Below, piece after piece: positions 1 to 7,100 of a stretch of 10,052 nucleotides of DNA; the stretch's first letter is position 1, and each line of letters begins with the position of its first letter. The DNA lies in the NCBI GenBank assembly GCA_023264755.1, contig JAHFVB010000052.1:1-10052 (forward strand), read 5' to 3'. The notes under the pieces were generated by a model that ran no database searches, had not been told where the DNA came from, and saw only the letters and a program-made list of their open reading frames with translations. Made by a program: the position numbers and the translations under genes. The DNA is from Mycobacterium sp. (GTDB taxonomy: Bacteria; Actinomycetota; Actinomycetes; Mycobacteriales; Mycobacteriaceae).

Positions 1-98
1 TCGGGCTGGGTCAGCTCCGCCACCTCGCGAACCCAGGCCAGTAGACCCTCGTGCTTGGTCGGTGCGTGGTCCAGACCTGGAATGGTCGCTGACGTCAT
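1..98 (-). CDS. pckA: Phosphoenolpyruvate carboxykinase (GTP), N-terminal fragment
   Basis: This is the first 32 codons of a minus-strand gene that leaves the window at its left edge. The peptide begins [20 protein letters not shown] and continues into [12 protein letters not shown]. That matches the N-terminus of mycobacterial GTP-dependent PEP carboxykinase, which converts oxaloacetate and GTP to PEP, CO2 and GDP in gluconeogenesis and anaplerosis in the cytosol. The family is about 600 residues, so only around 5 percent is visible and no catalytic motif can be checked. The ATG at 98 is supported by an AGGAGA box 5 nt upstream. The position downstream of the two GTPase-like genes matches the Rv0209-Rv0210-Rv0211 order of M. 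tuberculosis (from memory). The identification rests on N-terminal similarity plus synteny. Confidence 0.88.
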   Translation of the reverse strand, partial: MTSATIPGLDHAPTKHEGLLAWVREVAELTQP

Positions 99-103
99 GG
101 AAA

Positions 104-109
104 TCTCCT
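104..109 (-). promoter_or_regulatory. Ribosome binding site of pckA
   Basis: Read on the minus strand this is AGGAGA, ending 5 nt before the ATG at 98. It is a near-perfect Shine-Dalgarno sequence and fixes the pckA start. pckA therefore appears to have a leadered mRNA, unlike the two divergent genes near 8.6 kb. Confidence 0.75.
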
Positions 110-129
110 GCTCGCGGTCGCGATAATGC

Positions 130-135
130 TTTATA
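130..135 (-). promoter_or_regulatory. Possible -10 element of the pckA promoter
   Basis: The minus strand reads TATAAA here, five of six bases of TATAAT, in an AT-rich patch of an otherwise GC-rich gap. A transcript would start near 123-124 and give a leader of about 25 nt carrying the AGGAGA box. No good -35 hexamer lies 16-18 bp upstream; that place is occupied by the edge of an inverted repeat. This would be a pckA promoter independent of the two upstream genes. It is inferred from the sequence alone. Confidence 0.35.
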
Positions 136-151
136 CGAGGTTAACGTGGGT

Positions 152-181
152 GACATACCCGCGGTAAATCGGGAGTATGTC
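152..181. repeat. Imperfect inverted repeat, possible operator upstream of pckA
   Basis: The plus strand has GACATAC at 152-158 and its exact complement GTATGTC at 175-181. A second pair lies inside it: CCCG at 158-161 and CGGG at 170-173. The centre is about 8 bp. No T tract follows on either side, so a simple intrinsic terminator is less likely, although it lies just past the stop of the upstream gene at 217. It overlaps the expected -35 region of the proposed pckA promoter, which suggests a regulator binding site. The regulator is unknown. Confidence 0.45.
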
Positions 182-216
182 CGATCGCTCACAGGAACGA
201 TTCAGAACGACGAACT

Positions 217-1479
217 TCATCGACAATCCGGAGTTGGTGCCGGGCTCGAGGCCGGGTTGGGGGACGCGGCCCGGCGCATCAAGGCCCTGAGCTCGGCGTC
301 CAAGGCGTCCAGCCGCTCCGCCAAGACGCCCGATTCCACCTCCTCCCGGGCCGAGGACGCGGCCACGAACGCGAGCTCCGCCGCAAGCAGCCGGCTGGCG
401 ATCGACTCCTCTCCATGCCACCGGGTGGTCGCCACGACCTCGGTGACCCAGCGGTCGAGCAGGGCCCGGTCCTGAAGCAGGGCGCGGGTCATCACCAACC
501 ACGCCGTCAAGGCGAATCCCGACAGCGCGCCAACGATCAACGCCGCCCCGGCCGACTCGTGGGTCAGCCCGCCGAGCAGTCGACTCACCGCCATCGCGAC
601 GCCCAACCCGAACCCCGCCCCGAGCACCGTCGTCAGGCGGCGCTCCCCACTGCGGGACGCGACGGCCGGCCCACCCAGCTCCGGGGCGACGGCCGGCGGC
701 GGACTCGGCGGCTGGATCGGGGTCGCGACGTCGAGCGTCTCGGCCAGTTCGTCGACCGCGGCCACCACCAGCACGTCGAGTTCCTCGAGCAGTGCCGCGA
801 CCTCGCTGCGCAACTCGGCCTCGAGCTCGGCCGCGCCACCCCGGGGCACGTCCGCGGCGCGGGCCCGGAATTCGGTCCGCAGAACCAGGCTGCGTCGACG
901 TAGGAACCGAGTCGACATGGCGCGCGTCCGCGCCAGCCCGCCACGCAAGGCCAGCGTGCGCTCGGATCTGGCCCTGCCGCGGTCGCGGATCAGTGCCGCC
1001 CGCTCGGCCCGCAGCCGGTCAATCCGTGCCTCGAGTGCGGATCGCCCGGTGATTTCGTTGGCGCCCAAATGGTTTCGCAATGTCTCGACCAACGGTCCGA
1101 GTTCGGGCGGGCCGACGTCGGGGGCTGCGGCGACCGGCACCCACGGCATCGTCCGATACCGGGCCGACCGCACCCGCAGGGCGGCCCGGTCGGCGGCGAG
1201 CACGTCGCGCCAACCGCGGTGGGCGTCGACCTTGGCCAGCACGCCGATCATGGAGGCGGCCCGGGCCGTCGCGACATCGACTCGGCGGCAATCGGATTCG
1301 GTCATCGGGGCGACCGCGGACAGGACGACGACGACCGCTGCCGGCGGCTCTCCCGCGGTGCGTTCGTCGGCTTCCACGAACGCCGTCTCTGGCATCCGCT
1401 CGCGCAGCGCCGCGACCAGGCTGGTCACCCCGGCCAGCGGCGGTCCCGTCACCTCGACCACCCGAACCGGTGCCGTCAC
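217..1479 (-). CDS. Dynamin-like/GTPase-like membrane protein with degenerate P-loop (Rv0210-like)
   Basis: This encodes 420 residues starting at a GTG that overlaps the upstream stop in a GTGA, so the two genes are translationally coupled. A P-loop-like stretch TGPPLAGVTS (residues 11-20) has the Gly spacing of Walker A but Val in place of the catalytic Lys. A hydrophobic strand AVVVVLSAV (48-56) and AKVD (82-85) resemble the later G motifs, with the G4 Asn replaced. Charged, probably coiled helices cover about 145-250. A Pro-rich linker (255-268) precedes two likely membrane helices at about 284-303 and 310-333, followed by another helical stretch (355-403). The order of GTPase-like head, helical stalk and helical hairpin in the membrane is that of bacterial dynamin-like proteins. 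Position points to Rv0210 of M. tuberculosis. Nucleotide hydrolysis is doubtful given the missing Lys. The function is not established. Confidence 0.72.
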   Translation of the reverse strand: MTAPVRVVEVTGPPLAGVTSLVAALRERMPETAFVEADERTAGEPPAAVVVVLSAVAPMTESDCRRVDVATARAASMIGVLAKVDAHRGWRDVLAADRAALRVRSARYRTMPWVPVAAAPDVGPPELGPLVETLRNHLGANEITGRSALEARIDRLRAERAALIRDRGRARSERTLALRGGLARTRAMSTRFLRRRSLVLRTEFRARAADVPRGGAAELEAELRSEVAALLEELDVLVVAAVDELAETLDVATPIQPPSPPPAVAPELGGPAVASRSGERRLTTVLGAGFGLGVAMAVSRLLGGLTHESAGAALIVGALSGFALTAWLVMTRALLQDRALLDRWVTEVVATTRWHGEESIASRLLAAELAFVAASSAREEVESGVLAERLDALDAELRALMRRAASPNPASSPAPTPDCR

Positions 1480-2450
1480 GCGCGTCCCTGACCCTGGTCC
1501 AGCAGCCGCAGGGCGCCCCGGACGGCGTCGGCCGCGCACGCGCGGGGCAACGCAGCGAGCGGTCCGCGGGCCTGGCGGTCCCAGTGCAGTGCCCGGCGTG
1601 CCGGCTCGAGACTCTGCTCGACGTCGGCCACGGCCCAGCCCGCGGCCTCGAGCACGTCCAGCGCCACCGGCAGTTGCGCCGCCACGGTTGCGTCGGCGGC
1701 CAAGAACTGCCACAGGCGCTCGTCATCGGTGCTGGCCGCGAGCGCACGCAGGTCGGCCAGGGCCGACTGCACCCGTCGATACCGGGCGGGTGCAGCCACG
1801 GCGTTTAGCCGGGCCAGCACGGCGTCGACGTTGCTGCGCCGGTGCAGGAGCTCGAGAGCGGCCGCCGGATCCGCACCCGTCGCCAACGCCTCCACGGCGA
1901 GGCCGACCCCGAACCGATCGAGCAGGTCGAGCAGCCGCGCCCGCAGCCCGCGCTCGACCGGGTGAGCCGTCGTCACGAACGCATCGACCGAGCTCAGGTC
2001 CGGCGGGACCGCGACGAAGGTGCGCAGTGCGGCGACCACGTCGTCGTCCAGCGTGGTGAGCGTGCAGAGCAGGCCGTTCATCGGCACGACGTCGGTGGCG
2101 GGCGCAGGCGCGCAAAATCCGGGCGCAAGCGCGCACACATCGGCCTTGTTGGCGACGATCAGCACGGGCAGGTCCGACGCGGCCAGTTCGGCCCGATCCT
2201 CGGGTTTGAGCGTCTCGGCGATCACCAGCACGCGCACCTCGGCGCCGGCGTCCACGACGGACACCCCGCGGGCGCTCAACGCGCGGGCGACCGTACGCCG
2301 CCCCACCCCGGGCCGGCCGTCGACCGCAATCCGAATCGGCCGCATCAGCTGAGCGTTGACCTGCGTCAACTGACCGACCGACTTACCCTCGAGGAATCCT
2401 TCGAGCTCAGCCGCGAAGGCTCGCCGGCCATCCACCCAGTCCTTCGGCAT
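1476..2450 (-). CDS. GTPase-like protein, partner of the downstream dynamin-like gene (Rv0209-like)
   Basis: With the ATG at 2450 this encodes 324 residues. The head has DGRPGVGRRTV (44-54), a Walker A-like loop in which Arg51-Arg52-Thr53 replaces the usual Lys-Ser/Thr, then VRVLVIAET (72-80) and a canonical G4-type LIVANKAD (97-104). The rest is Ala/Leu-rich helix with no membrane segment, so it is probably cytosolic or peripheral. The stop overlaps the GTG of the next gene by 4 bp. Paired dynamin-like genes in tandem are known elsewhere (IniA/IniC, DynA/DynB), so the two products may form a hetero-oligomer; that is inference. The start is uncertain. ATG 2483 and ATG 2690 are also in frame, and GTG 2435 has an AAGGA box 4 nt upstream. 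The position matches Rv0209 of M. tuberculosis from memory. Confidence 0.65.
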   Translation of the reverse strand: MPKDWVDGRRAFAAELEGFLEGKSVGQLTQVNAQLMRPIRIAVDGRPGVGRRTVARALSARGVSVVDAGAEVRVLVIAETLKPEDRAELAASDLPVLIVANKADVCALAPGFCAPAPATDVVPMNGLLCTLTTLDDDVVAALRTFVAVPPDLSSVDAFVTTAHPVERGLRARLLDLLDRFGVGLAVEALATGADPAAALELLHRRSNVDAVLARLNAVAAPARYRRVQSALADLRALAASTDDERLWQFLAADATVAAQLPVALDVLEAAGWAVADVEQSLEPARRALHWDRQARGPLAALPRACAADAVRGALRLLDQGQGRA

Positions 2451-2597
2451 CCCGCAACCACACCCCCCACGGCCCCCATCCATGCTCGCAGCTCGGTCCA
2501 CCCCGGCGAAGCAGCGTTTTTCGGGCTGTGGATGGGTACCAGTGAAAGACAACTGTTGGATATCAATCTGCAGCTCGATGAGGGTACGAAGGGCTCG
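2451..2597. promoter_or_regulatory. Divergent intergenic region between the GTPase pair and the trmB-mmpL3 operon
   Basis: These 147 bp separate two divergent transcription units, so promoters for both should lie here. The stretch 2515-2590 is clearly less GC-rich than the flanking genes. It contains a short palindrome CAACTGTTG at 2550-2558 followed by GATATCAAT. No TANNNT box at a convincing distance from either start was found, so no exact promoter is called. AAGGG at 2589-2593 is the likely ribosome binding site of trmB. Confidence 0.4.
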
Positions 2598-3350
2598 ATG
2601 AGAGACGATGGACTGATGCATGCCCAGCGCGAGGGGACACATCTGCCTGCGCACGCCTTCCCGCGCGTCACCAGCTTCCGATCCAGGCACTCCACGCTGT
2701 CGGACGCTCAGCAGCAGACCTGGGACCGCCGCTGGCCCGAACTAGGCATGCAGGCCAGGGACGGCGACGGCCAAGCCTGCGGGGAACTGGACACCGCGGC
2801 CTGGTTCGGAAGGACCGCCCCGCTGGTGCTGGAGATCGGCTGCGGGGCCGGGATCTCGACGCTGGCGATGGCCATCGCCGAGCCACACCTCGACGTCATC
2901 GCCGTCGAGGTGTATCGCCGCGGGCTCGGCCAACTACTCAGTGCCGTCGACCGCGAAGGGCTCACCAACGTCCGGCTGATCCGCGGAGACGGCGTCGACG
3001 TGCTGGAACATCTGCTCGCCCCCGCCACGCTGACCGGGGTGCGGGTGTTCTTCCCGGACCCCTGGCCCAAGGCCCGCCACCACAAGCGCCGACTGCTGCA
3101 ATCGTCGACCGTCGCCTTGATGGCCGATCGGCTGCGTCCCGGCGGCCTGCTGCACGCCGCCACCGATCATGCCGAGTACGCCGAACAGATCGCCGAGGTC
3201 GGCGATGCCGAACCCTTGCTGCGTCGCGTCAGTGCCGACGACCCCGACCTGCCGATGTCGGTGCACCGGCCGACGACGAAGTTCGAAGCGAAGGCCCACC
3301 AGGCCGGCAGCGCCGTGACGGAACTGCTGTGGCAGAGGCGGCACCCGTGA
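2598..3350 (+). CDS. trmB: tRNA (guanine-N7-)-methyltransferase TrmB
   Basis: This encodes 250 residues of a class I SAM-dependent methyltransferase that makes m7G at position 46 of the tRNA variable loop. The SAM-binding motif I is VLEIGCGAGISTLAMA (77-92), with an acidic Glu104 after strand 2. The family signature FPDPWPKARHHKRR lies at 152-165 and the C-terminal TKFE motif at 227-230. The length is close to the M. tuberculosis enzyme (Rv0208c, 263 residues). ATG 2598 was chosen because AAGGG lies 4 nt upstream and because the Mtb protein also carries six residues before its MHAQ. ATG 2616, starting at MHAQ, is the alternative. The open frame continues far upstream over the opposite-strand GTPase gene, but that part is not protein-like. 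The stop overlaps the next gene by 4 bp. Confidence 0.93.
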   Translation: MRDDGLMHAQREGTHLPAHAFPRVTSFRSRHSTLSDAQQQTWDRRWPELGMQARDGDGQACGELDTAAWFGRTAPLVLEIGCGAGISTLAMAIAEPHLDVIAVEVYRRGLGQLLSAVDREGLTNVRLIRGDGVDVLEHLLAPATLTGVRVFFPDPWPKARHHKRRLLQSSTVALMADRLRPGGLLHAATDHAEYAEQIAEVGDAEPLLRRVSADDPDLPMSVHRPTTKFEAKAHQAGSAVTELLWQRRHP

Positions 3351-4045
3351 GTGTGACCGACGAGCTCCCGCAGCTACCCGAACTCGGCGAGGAGCCGGTC
3401 ACCGGACCAACCCCCGAGCGCGTGTTGCTGGTGTGGGACGCACCCAACCTCGACATGGGGCTCGGCTCGATCCTCGGCGGTCGCCCCACGGCGGCGCACC
3501 GCCCCCGCTTCGACGCGCTGGGCCGCTGGTTGTTGGCCCGAACCGCCGAGGTCGCCGCCCTGCGCGGCCCGGACGAGCGGCCGGTCTCGCTGGAACCAGA
3601 GGCCACCGTCTTCACCAATATCGCGCCGGGCAGCGCCGAGGTGGTCCGACCGTGGGTAGAGGCGTTGCGCAACGTCGGATTCGCCGTCTTCGCCAAGCCG
3701 AAGGTCGATGACGACAGCGACGTCGACAGCGACATGCTCGAGCACATCGCGCTGCGTCGGGCCGAGGGCTTGGCGGCCATCTTCGTGGCTTCCGCCGACG
3801 GGCAGGCCTTCCGGCACCCCTTGGAAGACATCGCCAGGTCGGGCGTCGGCGTCCACGTGCTCGGATTTCGCGAACATGCGAGTTGGGCGCTAGCGTCGGA
3901 TACCTTGGAGTTTGTCGACCTCGAGGACATTCCCGGGGTCTTCCGAGAGCCGCTACCGCGAATCGGCCTTGATTCGCTGCCCGAGCAGGGAGCTTGGCTG
4001 CAGCCGTTCCGGCCGCTGTCCGCCCTATTGACCTCGCGGGTGTGA
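3347..4045 (+). CDS. NYN/PIN-like domain protein, putative ribonuclease (Rv0207c-like)
   Basis: This encodes 232 residues from a GTG overlapping the trmB stop by 4 bp (GTGA), with AGAGG 8 nt upstream at 3334-3338. GTG 3329 is an alternative that adds six residues. The core has the acidic pattern of NYN (PIN-like) nucleases: LLVWDAPNLD (27-36) with Asp31, an acidic VDDDSDVDSDM (120-130) holding the central Asp cluster, and IFVASADGQAF (145-155) with Asp151. NYN proteins usually cleave RNA with a divalent metal ion bound by these Asp residues. The N-terminal 20 residues are acidic and Pro-rich, and the last 40 are probably a family-specific tail. Coupling to trmB suggests a role in tRNA or other RNA turnover, but the substrate is unknown. 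It matches Rv0207c by position. Confidence 0.85.
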   Translation: MSVTDELPQLPELGEEPVTGPTPERVLLVWDAPNLDMGLGSILGGRPTAAHRPRFDALGRWLLARTAEVAALRGPDERPVSLEPEATVFTNIAPGSAEVVRPWVEALRNVGFAVFAKPKVDDDSDVDSDMLEHIALRRAEGLAAIFVASADGQAFRHPLEDIARSGVGVHVLGFREHASWALASDTLEFVDLEDIPGVFREPLPRIGLDSLPEQGAWLQPFRPLSALLTSRV

Positions 4046-4057
4046 AGGACTGAAGCC

Positions 4058-4105
4058 ATGAGCGCAGGCCGAAAGAGAAACTTGAAGAAGATCGTGAGGA
4101 GCTGA
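4058..4105 (+). CDS. Possible 15-residue basic micropeptide upstream of mmpL3
   Basis: The 61-nt gap before mmpL3 contains a complete short ORF, ATG 4058 to TGA 4105, encoding MSAGRKRNLKKIVRS. Six of 15 residues are Arg or Lys. A strong GAAGGA box (4044-4049) sits 8 nt before its ATG. Its stop is one base before the mmpL3 GTG, and the mmpL3 ribosome binding site lies inside its last codons. That arrangement favours translational coupling, with a ribosome ending here feeding mmpL3. It is not in frame with mmpL3. It could instead be chance, with the GAAGGA overlapping the stop of the preceding gene. No homolog is known to me. Confidence 0.4.
   Translation: MSAGRKRNLKKIVRS
4096..4101 (+). promoter_or_regulatory. 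Ribosome binding site of mmpL3
   Basis: GAGGAG ends 5 nt before the GTG at 4107. It decides the mmpL3 start, which also gives the conserved MFAWWGRTVYRFR N-terminus. The box lies within the final codons of the proposed 15-residue ORF, so translation of that ORF would pass over it. Confidence 0.75.
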
Positions 4106-4106
4106 C

Positions 4107-7100
4107 GTGTTCGCCTGGTGGGGTCGGACGGTGTACCGATTCCGATACATCGTTATCGGAGTCATGGTCGCACTGTGCCTTGGTGGCGGCATCTACGGCA
4201 TGAGCCTCGGCGAGCACGTCACGCAGAGCGGGTTCTACGACGAGGGCAGCCAGTCCGTCGCGGCCTCCGAGCTCGCCGACAACGTGTACGGCCGCGACCG
4301 GCTCAGTCACATCGTGGCCGTGCTCGACGCCCCCAAGGGCAAGCTGGTCAACGATCCGGAATGGTCCAAGCAGGTCAAGGACGAGCTCGACAAGGTCCAG
4401 GCCGACCACCCCGACCAGGTGCTGTCCTGGCAGGGCTACCTCAAGGCCCCGAGTGGCGATCCGACCACCAACAAGGCCATCGCCAACAACGGAACACGCA
4501 CCTTCATCGTCATGCCGCTCAAGGGCAACGACGACGACGTGATCCTGAAGAACTACAAGGTCATCCAGCCCGATCTGCAAAAGGTCGACGGCGGCAACAT
4601 CAAGCTGGCCGGGCTGCAACCCATCGCCAGTGAGCTCACCGGCACCATCGGGGAAGACCAGCAACGGGCCGAGGTGGCGGCCATCCCGCTGGTCTGCGTC
4701 GTGCTGTTCTTCGTGTTCGGCGGCGTGATCGCGGCGGCCCTGCCCGGCATCATCGGCGGGCTCACCATCGCCGGCGCGCTGGGCATCATGCGGCTGACCG
4801 CCGAGTTCATGCCGGTGCACTTCTTCGCCCAGCCGGTGGTGACGCTGATGGGGCTTGGCATCGCCATCGACTACGGCCTGTTCATGGTCAGCCGCTTCCG
4901 AGAAGAGATCGCCGAGGGCTACGACACCGAGGCCGCCGTGCGCCGGGCCGTGATGACCTCGGGCCGCACGATCATGTTCTCGGCGGTGATCCTGGTGGCC
5001 TCTTCGGTGCCGCTGCTGCTGTTCCCGCAGGGCTTCCTGAAGTCCATCACGTACGCGATCATCGCCTCGGTCCTACTCGCGGCAATCCTGTCGAACACCG
5101 TGCTCCCGGCGGCGCTGGGCATTCTCGGCACCCGGGTCGACGCCGTGGGCATCCGCTGGCTGATGAAGTTCGTGACCCCCGAGCCGATCGTCTCCGATCC
5201 CTCGAATCCGCACGTCAACACCTTCGCGATCGCGTCCATCCCCACCGGCCTGCTGGTCCCGCCCGTCGGCCTCTTCCTCGGGCATCGCGCCCGCAAGCAG
5301 ATCAAGGCGACCGGCGAGCAGGGCGCCCCGCTGACCGTCATCGGGCTGGTGCTCGGCTACGCCACCCTGCTCGGTGGAATGGCCTACGGCGTCTACGCCA
5401 TGCGCCAGGCCGACATCGTCGAAGGGGCGCTGTACTGGGTCCTGCTCGGCATCGTGATCTTCGTCGCCGTGATCGTCGTCGGGCTGGCACTGGCCCGCTA
5501 CGTTCCGCTCGCCAGGACCCCCATCGGCTGGTGGCTCGAGTGGCTGGCCGAGAAGACGCAGAAGACGAAGACCCGCGCCGAGGTCGAGAAGGGCTTCTGG
5601 GGCAAGCTCGTCAACCGGGTGATGAAGCGGCCCATCGCGTTCGCCGCACCCATCGTGCTGGTGATGATCGTGCTGATCATCCCGCTGGGCCAACTCGCGC
5701 TCGGCGGCATCAGCGAGAAGTACCTGCCTCCGGACAACCCGGTGCGCAACGCGCAGAAGACCTTCGACGAGAGCTTCCCCGGATACCGCACCGAGAAGCT
5801 CACGCTGGTCATCAACAACGCGACGCCCGGGCAGCTGGCCGACATCAAGAACAAGGCCTCTCAGGTCTCCGGCTTCACCGGCACCTGGGACGAGCGGCCC
5901 GTCGCACCCGACATCAAGGACTCCTCGATCCAGACGGGCCCGGACGGCCAACTTCACCCGTGCGACTCCAAGGGCAAGCCGTGCGTGCTTCAGAACGGGC
6001 TGGAGAACCGTAACGACGCCGCCAAGAAGATCGCCGAGCTCCGCAGCATCCAGGCTCCTAAGGACGTCACGATCTGGGTCGGCGGCACGCCCGCCCTGGA
6101 GCAGGACAGCATCCACAGCCTGTTTGCCAAGCTGCCGCTGATGGCGGTGCTACTGATCACCACGACGACGATCCTGATGTTCTTGGCGTTCGGATCGCTG
6201 GTGCTGCCCATCAAGGCCGCCCTGATGAGCGCGCTGACCCTTGGTTCGACGATGGGCATCCTGACCTGGATGTTCGTCGATGGACACGGGTCCGGGCTGA
6301 TGAACTACACCCCGCAGCCCCTGATGGCCCCCATGATCGGGTTGATCATCGCGGTGATCTGGGGCCTATCGACCGACTACGAGGTCTTCCTGGTCTCACG
6401 CATGGTGGAAGCCAGAGCGCGCGGCATGTCGACGGCCGAGGCGATCCGGATCGGTACCGCTACGACGGGGCGGCTCATCACCGGCGCCGCGCTGATCTTG
6501 GCCGTCGTCGCAGGCGCGTTCGTGTTCTCGGACCTGGTCATGATGAAGTACCTGGCGTTCGGCTTGATCATCGCGCTGCTGCTCGACGCCACCGTCATCC
6601 GCATGTTCCTGGTCCCCGCGATCATGAAGCTCCTCGGCGACGACTGCTGGTGGGCACCGCTCTGGTTGAAGCGGATTCAGGAGAAGCTCGGCCTCGGCGA
6701 GACGGAGCTTCCCGACGAACGCAAGCGACCCACCGTCAGGGAGCCAGAGGAGGCCCTCGTCGGGGCCGGCGCCCCCATGCTGCCCCCGGCGCGTCCGCGG
6801 CCACCGCACGATCCCGGCCATCCGGACGGACCCAGGGCCATTGCGCCCGGCCGCCCGGTCGCACCGCCGCGCGCCAACCCGCCGTCCGCCGCCAGCACCA
6901 CCCGCATCCCGACGGCCGCGGCACCCACCAACGAGGCTCCGACCACCCGTTTCTCGGCACCCACGGCGGCCGTTCCACCGAGGCCCGCGGCCAAGCCGCC
7001 GACCTCGGGCCGGGGCGCCAGCGCCTCGGGCAGCCGGGAGATCGAGTCGTGGCTCGGCGACTTGCGAGCGGCCGGCGCCCCCGCACCGACACCGGCCTCG

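Noticed and set aside
1479..1713. 78-residue N-terminal extension of the Rv0210-like gene
   Set aside because: It overlaps the coding part of the upstream gene, is Gly/Arg low-complexity, and the GTGA overlap at 1476-1479 gives a natural coupled start.
2550..2569. CAACTGTTG palindrome and GATATC as an operator for the trmB operon
   Set aside because: The palindrome is only 9 bp, the second element is a plain 6-bp site, and no promoter box could be aligned with them.
1842..2597. Long in-frame extension upstream of trmB on the plus strand
   Set aside because: It lies antisense to the GTPase-like gene, lacks TrmB family features, and the Mtb TrmB starts at the equivalent of 2598-2616.
5172..5510. 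A mobile element or intein as the source of the MmpL3 insert
   Set aside because: There are no terminal repeats, no intein splice residues (Cys/Ser start with His-Asn end) and no nuclease motif; the composition matches the gene.
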